Part shown: positions 30,001-42,636 of the stretch, in pieces | Position numbering within the stretch: position 1 is the first letter of the stretch | Layout of the letters: every line of letters begins with the position of its first letter | From: Arenicola marina | Lineage: Eukaryota > Annelida > Polychaeta > Arenicolidae | Assembly (NCBI GenBank): GCA_964019135.1 | Contig: OZ025249.1 | Location: 930,001 to 994,000 of the forward strand | Reading direction: 5' to 3' | Length of the DNA stretch: 64,000 nucleotides | Made by a program: the position numbers and the translations under genes | Notes under the pieces: generated by a model | Databases searched by the model: none | What the model was told of the DNA's origin: nothing | What the model saw: the letters and a program-made list of their open reading frames with translations, nothing else

Positions 30001-30152
30001 TAGGTAAACACTGGAGATAGGTCTGACACACGGCCAGCTGTAGTTAAACACTGGAGATAGGTCTGACACACCGCCAGCTGTAGGCAAACACTGGAGATAG
30101 GTCTGACACACGGCCAGCTGTAGGCAAACACTGGAGATAGGTCTGACACACC
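1..30152. repeat. Giant 40-bp minisatellite, about 750 copies, with higher-order structure
   Basis: Head-to-tail 40-bp units fill the first 30 kb. Each unit carries GCCAGCTGTAG, then one of GTTAAAC, GTAAAC or GCAAAC, then CACTGGAGATAGGTCTGACA. Copies differ by single substitutions, and indels are rare (for example one base lost near 15728), so the 40-bp phase holds for long distances. Variant patterns recur at multiples of 40: about 1360 bp (1786 and 3146), 1000 bp (4286 and 5286), 2640 bp (6293 and 8933), 3200 bp (10526 and 13726), 2879 bp (14286 and 17165), 3881 bp (20046 and 23927) and 998 bp (26861 and 27859). Because 40 is not a multiple of 3, the minus strand reads through all frames and stops only where the GTTTAA variant falls in frame. 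The array ends 7 bases before a candidate splice acceptor, so it is probably an intron of the collagen gene. Its left end lies outside the window. Confidence 0.97.
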
Positions 30153-30159
30153 GTTACAG

Positions 30160-30197
30160 GGAATGATCCGATTACGCTTAGTGTTGCACCTGACACC
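30160..30197 (+). CDS. Candidate 38-base exon before the triple helix
   Basis: A TTACAG acceptor lies 7 bases after the last 40-bp repeat, and an ACC/GTAAGCC donor follows 38 bases later. If read so that it enters the next exon in phase 0, it gives two bases of a split codon and then N-D-P-I-T-L-S-V-A-P-D-T with no stop. Joined to the following exon this would form the end of a non-collagenous domain before the collagen stretch. The acceptor has only a short pyrimidine tract, so the exon rests mainly on the good donor and the open joined frame. No domain family is recognised in these 12 residues. It could be a chance pairing of splice-like sites. Confidence 0.4.
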
Positions 30198-30225
30198 GTA
30201 AGCCTCACTAGCCTCCTCCCCTGTG

Positions 30226-30266
30226 GGCTAGGGTTAGGGTTACTGTTACCTTAACCCTAACCCTAA
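30226..30266. repeat. Head-to-head telomere-like inverted repeat
   Basis: GGGTTAGGGTTA is followed after about 9 bases by TAACCCTAACCC, so TTAGGG units face CCCTAA units. The inverted pair sits between two copies of a 23-base direct repeat. It is short, and it most likely reflects local duplication or a small interstitial telomeric repeat rather than a chromosome fusion. Confidence 0.75.
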
Positions 30267-30515
30267 CCTCACTAGCCTCCTCCCCTGTGCTAGTGTTTGT
30301 TTGTTCGATCTTGGACACAGTTACTGCACTTAGATCCGCCAGCCACACCTGCACCCCGTTGTTTGTCACAAAGAATGCTAGCAGTTTCACTTTCTATTCA
30401 CTCTGTACGGCAGTAATGTACGGCTGTAATGGTTAGCATTGTAAGTCGACGCTCCTCGCTAAGAGGGTAGCGACATGGCACTTTATAGGTTATGGATAGG
30501 GTCTGTGTTTGGGCA

Positions 30516-30592
30516 ATAACCCTAACGCTAACTCTAACCCTAACCCTAACCCTAACTCTAACCCTAACCTAATCCTAATCCTAACCGTAACC
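30516..30592. repeat. Degenerate interstitial telomere-like repeat (CCTAAC)n
   Basis: About 12 tandem six-base units of CCCTAA type with substitutions (CGCTAA, CTCTAA, TCCTAA, CCGTAA), just upstream of the polypyrimidine tract of the next collagen exon. It is consistent with the animal telomere motif TTAGGG on the other strand. An array this short and degenerate inside a gene is interstitial, not a chromosome end. Confidence 0.85.
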
Positions 30593-30614
30593 TTAGCACC
30601 GTCTCTTCTTCAAG

Positions 30615-30680
30615 CAAACGGACGGCGAGCAGTGCAGCATTATATGTCCACAGGGACCACCAGGCTTGAACGGTTCCCAG
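30615..30680 (+). CDS. Collagen exon: entry into the triple helix
   Basis: Acceptor CTCTTCTTCAAG, donor CAG/GTAAGA, 66 bases, phase 0. The translation runs from Q-T-D-G-E-Q through C-S-I-I-C-P-Q-G-P-P-G and ends G-L-N-G-S-Q, so a non-collagenous lead with two cysteines passes directly into Gly-X-Y. Paired cysteines next to the helix start are common in collagens and may form interchain disulphides, which is an inference here. A second AG (TGTCCACAG) just before GGACCACCAGGC would give a 27-base, purely Gly-X-Y exon starting at 30654. The longer form is preferred because it has the better pyrimidine tract and stays open in the same frame. The exon's last bases, CCCAG, plus the donor resemble the unit of the array that follows. 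Confidence 0.75.
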
Positions 30681-33600
30681 GTAAGATTGCACTGTACCCA
30701 GGTGACATTAGTATTACCTTGGTGCGATTGTATCGTACCCGGATGACATTAGTATTACCTTGGTGCGATTGTACTGTGCCCAGGTGACATTAGTATTACC
30801 TTGGTGCGATTGTATCGTACCCGGATGACATTAGTATTACCTTGGTGCGATTGTATTGTGCCCAGGTGACATTAGTATTACCTTGGTGTGATTGTACTGT
30901 GCCCAGGTGACATTAGTATTACCTTGGTGTGATTGTACTGTGCCCAGGTGACATTAGTATTACCTTGGTGCGATTGTATCGTACCCGGATGACATTAGTA
31001 TTACCTTGGTGCGATTGTATTGTGCCCAGGTGACATTAGTATTACCTTGGTGTGATTGTACTGTGCCCAGGTGACATAAGTATTACCTTGGGGCGATTGT
31101 ATGGTGCCCGGATGACATTAGTATTACCTTGGTGTGATTGTACTGTGCCCAGGTGACATAAGTATTACCTTGGGGCGATTGTATGGTGCCCGGATGACAT
31201 TAGTATTACCTTGGTGTGATTGTATTGTGTCCAGGTGACATTAGTATTATCTTGGTGTGATTGTATTGTGCCCAAGTGACATTAGTATTACCTTGGTGCG
31301 ATTGTATCGTACCTGGGTGACATTAGTATTACCTTGGTGTGATTGTATCGTACACAGATGACATAAGTATTACCTTGGTGTGATTGTATCGTACCCGGAT
31401 GACATTAGTATTACCTTGGTGTGATTGTATTGTACACAGATGACATTAGTATTATCTTGGTATGATTGTATTGTGCCCAGGTGACATTAGTATTACCTTG
31501 GTGCGATTGTATTGTGCCCAGGTGACAATAGTATTACCTTGGTGTGATTGTATTGTACACAGATGACATAAGTATTACCTTGGTGTGATTGTATCGTACC
31601 CGGATGACATTAGTATTACCTTGGTGTGATTGTATCGTACACAGATGACATAAGTATTACCTTGGTGTGATTGTATCGTACCCGGATGACATTAGTATTA
31701 CCTTGGTGTGATTGTATTGTACACAGATGACATTAGTATTATCTTGGTATGATTGTATTGTGCCCAGGTGACATTAGTATTACCTTGGTGCGATTGTATT
31801 GTGCCCAGGTGACAATAGTATTACCTTGGTGTGATTGTATTGTACACAGATGACATAAGTATTACCTTGGTGTGATTGTATCGTACCCGGATGACATTAG
31901 TATTACCTTGGTGTGATTGTATCGTACACAGATGACATAAGTATTACCTTGGTGTGATTGTATTGTACACAGATGACATTAGTATTACCTTGCTGCGATT
32001 GTATCGTACCCGGATGACATTAGTATTATCTTGGTGTGATTGTATTGTACACAGATGGCATTAGTATTACTTTGGTGCGTTTGTATCGTACCCGGGTGAC
32101 ATTAGTATTACCTTTGGTGTGATTGTGTTGCACACAGATGACATTAGTATTACCTTGGTGTGATTGTATTGTGCCCAGGTGACAATAGTATTACCTTGGT
32201 GTGATTGTATTGTGCCCAGGTGACATTAGTATTACATTGGTGTGATTGTATTGTGCCTAGGTGACATTAGTATTACCTTGGTGTGATTATATTGTGCCCA
32301 GGTGACATTAGTATTACCTTGGTGCGATTGTATTGTGCCCAGGTGACATTAGTATTACCTTGGTGTGATTGTATTGTGCCCAGGTGACATTAGTATTACC
32401 TTGGTGTGATTGTATTGTGCCCAGGTGACATTAGTATTACCTTGGTGTGATTGTATTGTGCCCAGGTGACATTAGTATTACCTTGCTGTGATTGTATTGT
32501 GCCGAGGTGACATTAGTATTGCCTTGGTGTGATTGTATCGTACCCGGATGACATTAGTATTACCTTGGTGCGATTGTATTGTGGCGAGGTGACATTAGTA
32601 TTTCATTGGTGTGATTGTATCGTACACAGATGGCATAAGTATTACCTTGCTGCGATTGTATCGTACCCGGATGACATTAGTATTACCTTGGTGTGATTGT
32701 ATTGTACACAGATGACATAAGTATTACCTTGGTGTGATTGTATTGTACACAGATGGCATTAGTATAACCCGGTTGTGATTGTATCGTACACAGATGACAT
32801 AAGTATTACCTTGCTGCGATTGTATCGTACCCGGATGACATTAGTATTACCTTGATGTGATTGTATTGTACACAGATGACATAAGTTACCTTGGTGTGAT
32901 TGTATTGTACACAGATGATGCAAGTATTACCTTGGTGCGATTGTATCGTACCCGGATGACATAAGTATTACCTTGGTGTGATTGTATTGTACACAGATGA
33001 CATAAGTTACCTTGGTGTGATTGTATTGTACACAGATGATGCAAGTATTACCTTGGTGCGATTGTATCGTACCCGGATGACATTAGTATTACCTTGGTGC
33101 GATTGTATTCTGGCCAGGTGACATTAGTATTTCATTGGTGTGATATGTGTCGTACACAGATGACATAAGTATTACCTTGCTGCGATTGTATCGTACCCGG
33201 ATGACATTAGTATTACCTTGGTGTGATTGTATTGTACACAGATGACATAAGTATTACCTTGGTGTGATTGTGTTGTACACAGATGACATTAGTATTACCT
33301 TGGTGTGATTGTATCGTACACAGATGACATAAGTATTACCTTGCTGCGATTGTATCGTACCCGGATGACATTAGTATTACCTTGGTGTGATTGTATTGTA
33401 CACAGATGACATAAGTATTACCTTGGTGTGATTGTATTGTACACAGATGACATTAGTGTTACCTTGGTGTCATTGCATTGTGCCCAGGTGACATAAGTAT
33501 TACCTTGGTGTGATTGTACTGTGCCCAGGTGACATTAGTATTACCTTGGTGTGATTGTATCGTACACAGATGACATAAGTATTACCTTGGTGCGATTGTA

Positions 33601-36600
33601 TTGTGCCCAGGTGACATTAGTATTACCTTGGTGTGATTGTACTGTGCCCAGGTGACATTAGTATTACCTTGGTGCGATTGTATCGTACCCGGATGACATT
33701 AGTATTACCTTGGTGTGATTGTATCGTACACAGATGACATAAGTATTACCTTGGTGTGATTGTATCGTACACAGATGACATAAGTATTACCTTGGTGTGA
33801 TTGTATTGTACACAGATGACATAAGTATTACCTTGCTGCGATTGTATCGTACCCGGATGACATTAGTATTAGCTTGGTGCGATTGTATTGTGCCCAGGTG
33901 ACATTAGTATTACCTTGGTGTGATTGTACTGTGCCCAGGTGACATTAGTATTACCTTGGTGCGATTGTATCGTACCCGGATGACATTAGTATTACCTTGG
34001 TGCGATTGTATTGTGGCCAGGTGACATTAGTATTTCCTTGGTGTGATTGTGTCGTACACAGATGACATAAGTATTACCTTGCTGCGATTGTATCGTACCC
34101 GGATGACATTAGTATTACCTTGGTGTGATTGTATTGTACACAGATGACATAAGTATTACCTTGGTGTGATTGTATTGTACACAGATGACATTAGTATTAC
34201 CTTGGTGTGATTGTATCGTACACAGATGACATAAGTATTACCTTGCTGCGATTGTATCGTACCCGGATGACATTAGTATTACCTTGGTGTGATTGTATTG
34301 TACACAGATGACATAAGTATTACCTTGGTGTGATTGTATTGTACACAGATGACATTAGTATTACCTTGGTGTGATTGTATTGTGCCCAGGTGACATAAGT
34401 ATTACCTTGGTGTGATTGTACTGTGCCCAGGTGACATTAGTATTACCTTGGTGTGATTGTATCGTACACAGATGACATAAGTATTACCTTGGTGCGATTG
34501 TATTGTGCCCAGGTGACATTAGTATTACCTTGGTGTGATTGTACTGTGCCCAGGTGACATTAGTATTACCTTGGTGCGATTGTATCGTACCCGGATGACA
34601 TTAGTATTACCTTGGTGTGATTGTATCGTACACAGATGACATAAGTATTACCTTGGTGTGATTGTATCGTACACAGATGACATAAGTATTACCTTGGTGT
34701 GATTGTATTGTACACAGATGACATAAGTATTACCTTGCTGCGATTGTATCGTACCCGGATGACATTAGTATTAGCTTGGTGCGATTGTATTGTGCCCAGG
34801 TGACATTAGTATTACCTTGGTGTGATTGTACTGTGCCCAGGTGACATTAGTATTACCTTGGTGCGATTGTATCGTACCCGGATGACATTAGTATTACCTT
34901 GGTGTGATTGTATCGTACACAGATGACATAAGTATTACCTTGATGTGATTGTATCGTACACAGATGACATAAGTATTACCTTGGTGTGATTGTATTGTAC
35001 ACAGATGACATAAGTATTACCTTGCTGCGATTGTATCGTACCCGGATGACATTAGTATTAGCTTGGTGCGATTGTATTGTGCCCAGGTGACATTAGTATT
35101 ACCTTGGTGCGATTGTATCGTACACCGATGACATTATTATTACCTTGGTGCGATTGCACTGTGCCCAGGTGACATAAGTATTGCCTTTGGTGCGATTGCA
35201 CTGTGCCCAGGTGACATTAGTATTACCTTGGTGCGATTGTATTGTGCCCAGGTGACATTAGTATTGCCTTGGTGCGATTGCACTGTGCCCAGGTGACATA
35301 AGTATTGCCTTTGGTGCGATTGCACTGTGCCCAGGTGGCATTAGTATTACCTTGGTGCGATTGTATTGTGCCCAGATGACATTATTATTACCTTGGTGCG
35401 ATTGCACTGTGCCCAGGTGACAATAGTACTACCTTGGTGTGATTGTATTGTACACAGATGACATTAGTATTATCTTGGTGTGATTGTATTGTGCCCAGGT
35501 GACATTAGTATTATCTTGGTGTGATTGTATTGTGCCCAAGTGACATTAGTATTACCTTGGTGTTATTGTGTTGTGCCCGGATGACATTAGTATTACCTTG
35601 GTGTGATTGTATTGTACACAGATGACATAAGTATTACCTTGGTGCCATTGTATCGTACCCGGATGACATTAATATTACCTTGGTGCGATTGTATTGTGCC
35701 CAGGTGACATTAGTATTACCTTGGTGTGATTGTATTGTACACAGATGACATTGGTATTATCTTGGTGTGATTGTATTGTGCCCAGGTGACATTAGTATTG
35801 CATTGGTGCGATTGTATTGTGCCCAGGTGACATTAGTATTACCTTGGTGTGATTGTATTTTGCCCAGGTGACATTAGTATTACCTTGGTGTTATTGTATC
35901 GTACACAGATGACATAAGTATTACCTTGGTGCGATTGTATCGTACCCGGATGACATTAGTATTACCTTGGTGCGATTGTATTGTGGCCAGGTGACATTAG
36001 TATTTCATTGGTGTGATTGTATCGTACACAGATTTCATAAGTATTACCTTGCTGCGATTGTATCGTACCCGGATGACATTAGTATTACCTTGGTGTGATT
36101 GTATTGTACACAGATGACATAAGTATTACCTTGGTGTGATTGTATTGTACACAGATGACATTAGTATTACCTTGCTGCGATTGTATCGTACCCGGATGAC
36201 ATAAGTATTACCTTGGTGTGATTGTATTGTACACAGATGACATAAGTTACCTTGGTGTGATTGTATTGTACACAGATGATATAAGTATTACCTTGGTGCG
36301 ATTGTATCGTACCCGGATGACATTAGTATTACCTTGGTGCGATTGTATTGTGGCCAGGTGACATTAGTATTTCATTGGTGTGATTGTGTCGTACACAGAT
36401 GACATAAGTATTACCTTGCTGCGATTGTATCGTACCCGGATGACATTAGCATTACCTTGGTGTGATTGTATTGTACACAGATGACATAAGTATTACCTTG
36501 GTGTGATTGTATTGTACACAGATGACATTAGTATTACCTTGGTGTGATTGTATCGTACCCGGATGACATTAGTATTACCTTGGTGTGATTGTATTGTACA

Positions 36601-39600
36601 CAGATGACATAAGTATTACCTTGGTGTGATTGTATTGTACACAGATGACATTAGTATTACCTTGGTGTGATTGCATTGTGCCCAGGTGACATAAGTATTA
36701 CCTTGGTGTGATTGTACTGTGCCCAGGTGACATTAGTATTACCTTGGTGTGATTGTATCGTACACAGATGACATAAGTATTACCTTGGTGCGATTGTATT
36801 GTGCCCAGGTGACATTAGTATTACCTTGGTGTGATTGTACTGTGCCCAGGTGACATTAGTATTACCTTGGTGCGATTGTATTGTACCCGGATGACATTAG
36901 TATTACCTTGGTGTGATTGTATCGTACACAGATGACATAAGTATTACCTTGGTGTGATTGTATCGTACACAGATGACATAAGTATTACCTTGGTGTGATT
37001 GTATTGTACACAGATGACATAAGTATTACCTTGCTGCGATTGTATCGTACCCGGATGACATTAGTATTAGCTTGGTGCGATTGTATTGTGCCCAGGTGAC
37101 ATTAGTATTACCTTGGTGTGATTGTACTGTGCCCAGGTGACATTAGTATTACCTTGGTGCGATTGTATCGTACCCGGATGACATTAGTATTACCTTGGTG
37201 TGATTGTATCGTACACAGATGACATAAGTATTACCTTGATGTGATTGTATCGTACACAGATGACATAAGTATTACCTTGGTGTGATTGTATTGTACACAG
37301 ATGACATAAGTATTACCTTGCTGCGATTGTATCGTACCCGGATGACATTAGTATTAGCTTGGTGCGATTGTATTGTGCCCAGGTGACATTAGTATTACCT
37401 TGGTGCGATTGTATCGTACACCGATGACATTATTATTACCTTGGTGCGATTGCACTGTGCCCAGGTGACATAAGTATTGCCTTTGGTGCGATTGCACTGT
37501 GCCCAGGTGACATTAGTATTACCTTGGTGCGATTGTATTGTGCCCAGGTGACATTAGTATTGCCTTGGTGCGATTGCACTGTGCCCAGGTGACATAAGTA
37601 TTGCCTTTGGTGCGATTGCACTGTGCCCAGGTGGCATTAGTATTACCTTGGTGCGATTGTATTGTGCCCAGATGACATTATTATTACCTTGGTGCGATTG
37701 CACTGTGCCCAGGTGACAATAGTACTACCTTGGTGTGATTGTATTGTACACAGATGACATTAGTATTATCTTGGTGTGATTGTATTGTGCCCAGGTGACA
37801 TTAGTATTATCTTGGTGTGATTGTATTGTGCCCAAGTGACATTAGTATTACCTTGGTGTTATTGTGTTGTGCCCGGATGACATTAGTATTACCTTGGTGT
37901 GATTGTATTGTACACAGATGACATAAGTATTACCTTGGTGCCATTGTATCGTACCCGGATGACATTAATATTACCTTGGTGCGATTGTATTGTGCCCAGG
38001 TGACATTAGTATTACCTTGGTGTGATTGTATTGTACACAGATGACATTGGTATTATCTTGGTGTTATTGTATCGTACACAGATGACATAAGTATTACCTT
38101 GGTGCGATTGTATCGTACCCGGATGACATTAGTATTACCTTGGTGCGATTGTATTGTGGCCAGGTGACATTAGTATTTCATTGGTGTGATTGTATCGTAC
38201 ACAGATTTCATAAGTATTACCTTGCTGCGATTGTATCGTACCCGGATGACATTAGTATTACCTTGGTGTGATTGTATTGTACACAGATGACATAAGTATT
38301 ACCTTGGTGTGATTGTATTGTACACAGATGACATTAGTATTACCTTGCTGCGATTGTATCGTACCCGGATGACATAAGTATTACCTTGGTGTGATTGTAT
38401 TGTACACAGATGACATAAGTTACCTTGGTGTGATTGTATTGTACACAGATGATATAAGTATTACCTTGGTGCGATTGTATCGTACCCGGATGACATTAGT
38501 ATTACCTTGGTGCGATTGTATTGTGGCCAGGTGACATTAGTATTTCATTGGTGTGATTGTGTCGTACACAGATGACATAAGTATTACCTTGCTGCGATTG
38601 TATCGTACCCGGATGACATTAGCATTACCTTGGTGTGATTGTATTGTACACAGATGACATAAGTATTACCTTGGTGTGATTGTATTGTACACAGATGACA
38701 TTAGTATTACCTTGGTGTGATTGTATCGTACACAGATGTCATAAGTATTACCTTGCTGCGATTGTATCGTACCCGGATGACATTAGTATTACCTTGGTGT
38801 GATTGTATTGTACACAGATGACATAAGTATTACATTGGTGTGATTGTATTGTACACAGATGACATTAGTATTACCTTGGTGTGATTGTATTGTGCCCAGG
38901 TGACATAAGTATTACCTTGGTGTGATTGTACTGTGCCCAGGTGACAGTAGTGTTACCTTGGTGTGATTGTATTGTACACAGATGACATTATTATTACCTT
39001 GGTGTGATTGTATCGTACACAGATGACATAAGTATTACCTTGGTGTGATTGTATTGTACACAGATGACATAAGTATTACCTTGCTGCGATTGTATCGTAC
39101 CCGGATGACATTAGTATTACCTTGGTGTTATTGTATCGTACACAGATGACATAAGTATTACCTTGGTGCGATTGTATCGTACCCGGATGACATTAGTATT
39201 ACCTTGGTGCGATTGTATTGTGGCCAGGTGACATTAGTATTTCATTGGTGTGATTGTATCGTACACAGATTTCATAAGTATTACCTTGCTGCGATTGTAT
39301 CGTACCCGGATGACATTAGTATTACCTTGGTGTGATTGTATTGTACACAGATGACATAAGTATTACCTTGGTGTGATTGTATTGTACACAGATGACATAA
39401 GTTACCTTGGTGTGATTGTATTGTACACAGATGATATAAGTATTACCTTGGTGCGATTGTATCGTACCCGGATGACATTAGTATTACCTTGGTACGGTTG
39501 TATTGTGGCCAGGTGACATTAGTATTACCTTGGTGCGATTGCACTGTGCCCAGGTGACAATAGTACTACCTTGGTGTGATTGTATTGTACACAGATGACA

Positions 39601-42510
39601 TTAGTATTATCTTGGTGTGATTGTATTGTGCCCAGGTGACATTAGTATTATCTTGGTGTTATTGTGTTGTGCCCGGATGACATTAGTATTACCTTGGTGT
39701 GATTGTATTGTACACAGATGACATTAGTATTACTTTGGTGCGATTGTATCGTACCCGGATGACATTAATATTACCTTGGTATGATTGTATTGTACACAGA
39801 TGACATTAGTATTACCTTGGTATGATTGCATTTTGCCCCGGTGACAATAGTATTACCTTGATGTGATTGTGTTGTGCCCAGGTGACATTAGCGTTATCTT
39901 GGTGTGATTGTATTGTACCCAGGTGACATTAGTATTACCTTGGCGCGATTGTATTGTGCCCAGGTGACATTCGTATTAGCTCGGTGCGATTGTATTGTGC
40001 TCAAGTGACATTAGTATTACCTTGGTGTGATTGTATTGTGCCCAGGTGACATTAGTATTACCTTGGTGTGATTGTATTGTGCCCAGGTGACATTAGTATT
40101 AGCTTAGTGTGATTGTATTTTACCCAGGTGACATCAGTATTACCTTGCTGTGATTGTATTGTGCCGAGGTGACATTAGTATTACCTTGGTGTGATTGTAT
40201 TGTGCCGAGGTGACATTAGTATTACCTTGGTGTGATTGTATTGTGCCCAGGTGACATTAGTATTACCTTGGTGCGATTGTATTGTGCCCAGGTGACATTA
40301 GTATTACCTTGGTGTGATTATATTGTGCCCAGGTGACATTAGTATTACCTTGGTGTGATTGTATTTTGCCCAGGTGACATTAGTATTACCTTGGTGTGAT
40401 TATATTGTGCCCAGGTGACATTAGTATTACCTTGGTGTGATTGTATTTTGCCCAGGTGACATTAGTATTACCTTGGTGTGATTATATTGTGCCCAGGTGA
40501 CATTAGTATTACCTTGGTGTGATTGTATTTTGCCCAGGTGACATTAGTATTACCTTGGTGTGATTATATTGTGCCCAGGTGACATTAGTATTACCTTGGT
40601 GTGATTGTATTTTGCCCAGGTGACATTAGTATTACCTTGGTGTGATTATATTGTGCCCAGGTGACATTAGTATTACCTTAGTGTGTTTGTATTTTGCCCA
40701 GGTGACATTAGTATTACCTTGGTGTGATTGTATTGTGCCGAGGTGACATTAGTATTACCTTGGTGTGATTGTATTGTGCCCAGGTGACATTAGTATTACC
40801 TTGGTGTGATTGTATTTTGCCCAGGTGACATTAGTATTACCTTGGTGTGATTGTATTGTGCCGAGGTGACATTAGTATTACCTTGGTGTGATTGTATTGT
40901 GCCGAGGTGACATTAGTATTGCCTTGGTGTGATTGTATTGTGCCCAGGTGACATCAGTATTACCTTAGTGTGTTTGTATTGTGCCGAGGTGACATTAGTA
41001 TTACCTTGGTGTGATTGTACTGTGCCGAGGTGACATTAGTATTACCTTGGTGTGATTATATTGTGCCGAGGTGACATTAGTATTACCTTGGTGCGATTGT
41101 ATTTTGCCCAGGTGACATTAGTATTACCTTGGTGTGATTATATTGTGCCCAGGTGACATTAGTATTACCTTAGTGTGTTTGTATTGTGGCCAGGTGACAT
41201 CAGTATTACCTTAGTGTGTTTGTATGGTGCCCAGGTGACATTAGTATTACCTTGGTGTGATTATATTGTGCCCAGGTGACATTAGTATTACCTTAGTGTG
41301 TTTGTATGGTGCCCAGGTGACATTAGTATTACCTTAGTGTGTTTGTATTGTGCCCAGGTGACATTAGTATTACCTTAGTGTGTTTGTATGGTGCCCAGGT
41401 GACATTAGTGTTACCTTAGTGTGTTTGTATTGTGCCCAGGTGACATTAGTATTACCTTAGTGTGTTTGTATTGTGCCCAGGTGACATTAGTATTACCTTG
41501 GTGTGATTGTATTGTGCCCAGGTGACATTAGTATTACCTTGGTGTGATTATATTGTGCCCAGGTGACATTAGTATTACCTTAGTGTGTTTGTATTGTGCC
41601 CAGGTGACATTAGTATTACCTTGGTGTGATTGTATTTTGCCCAGGTGACATTAGTATTACCTTGGTGTGATTATATTGTGCCCAGGTGACATTAGTATTA
41701 CCTTGGTGTGATTGTATTTTGCCCAGGTGACATTAGTATTACCTTGGTGTGATTATATTGTGCCCAGGTGACATTAGTATTACCTTGGTGTGATTGTATT
41801 TTGCCCAGGTGACATTAGTATTACCTTGGTGTGATTGTATTGTGCCGAGGTGACATTAGTATTACCTTGGTGTGATTGTATTGTGCCGAGGTGACATTAG
41901 TATTACCTTGGTGTGATTGTATTGTGCCCAGGTGACATCAGTATTACCTTAGTGTGTTTGTATTGTGCCGAGGTGACATTAGTATTACCTTGGTGTGATT
42001 GTATTGTGCCGAGGTGACATTAGTATTACCTTGGTGTGATTGTATTGTGCCGAGGTGACATTAGTATTACCTTGGTGTGATTGTATTGTGCCGAGGTGAC
42101 ATTAGTATTACCTTGGTGTGATTGTATTGTGCCGAGGTGACATTAGTATTACCTTGGTGTGATTGTATTGTGCCGAGGTGACATTAGTATTACCTTGGTG
42201 TGATTGTATTGTGCCGAGGTGACATTAGTATTACCTTAGTGTGATTGTATTGTGCCGAGGTGACATTAGTATTACCTTGGTGTGATTGTATTGTGCCGAG
42301 GTGACATTAGTATTACCTTGGTGTGATTATATTGTGCCGAGGTGACATTAGTATTACCTTGGTGTGATTGTATTGTGCCGAGGTGACATTAGTATTACCT
42401 TGGTGTGATTGTATTGTGCCCAGGTGACATCAGTATTACCTTAGTGTGTTTGTATGGTGCCCAGGTGACATTAGTATTACCTTGGTGTGTTTGTATTGTG
42501 CCCGGGTGAC
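30681..42510. repeat. 41-bp intronic minisatellite, about 289 copies
   Basis: Starts at the donor of the preceding exon and runs almost 12 kb. Units contain GACATTAGTATTACCTTGG, a GTGTGATTGTATT-like part, and one of three main endings: GTGCCCAGG, GTACCCGGA or GTACACAGA. The CCCAGGTGACATT portion resembles the real junction CCCAG/GTAAGATT, so the unit seems derived from the exon-intron border. Variant blocks are repeated at 287 bp (7 units, near 31454 and 31741), about 902 bp (22 units) and 2296 bp (56 units, 35140 and 37436). From about 41960 to 42420 the copies are almost uniform with the ending GTGCCGAGG. About 126 unique bases follow before the next exon. Confidence 0.96.
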
Positions 42511-42636
42511 TTGCCCTGACTGATGGTGACCAAGAAAGCCAGCCATGTTCTTACGTGTATGTTATTATTTTTGCTATAATGATTGATCTACTATTACTGT
42601 TTCTTCCTATTGTCACTGTCAATGTTCCGTTGACAG

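Larger units (their letters stand above)
30198..30614. other. Short unique intron with telomere-like motifs
   Basis: About 417 bases without a gene. It holds a 23-base direct repeat (30203-30225 and 30267-30289, beginning CCTCACTAGCC) that flanks a short inverted pair of telomere-type motifs. A run of CCTAAC-type repeats lies at about 30516-30590. A short open frame on the minus strand in this stretch has no recognisable product. The 3' end has a T/C-rich tract (CTCTTCTTCAAG) that serves as acceptor for the next exon. Confidence 0.7.

Noticed and set aside
135-30149. Dozens of minus-strand open frames up to 792 codons, rich in Cys, Tyr, Ser and Pro
   Set aside because: They are the three-frame reading of a 40-base repeat lacking stops except at GTTTAA variants. 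They all end at the same motif, overlap each other in every frame, and have no independent start or composition signal.
1-30152. CRISPR-like regular repeats
   Set aside because: Units are contiguous with no unique spacers, and the sequence is a eukaryotic gene region with spliced exons.
30226-30592. Chromosome end or telomere fusion point
   Set aside because: Only a handful of degenerate TTAGGG-type units, embedded between exons of one gene. Interstitial repeats explain them better.
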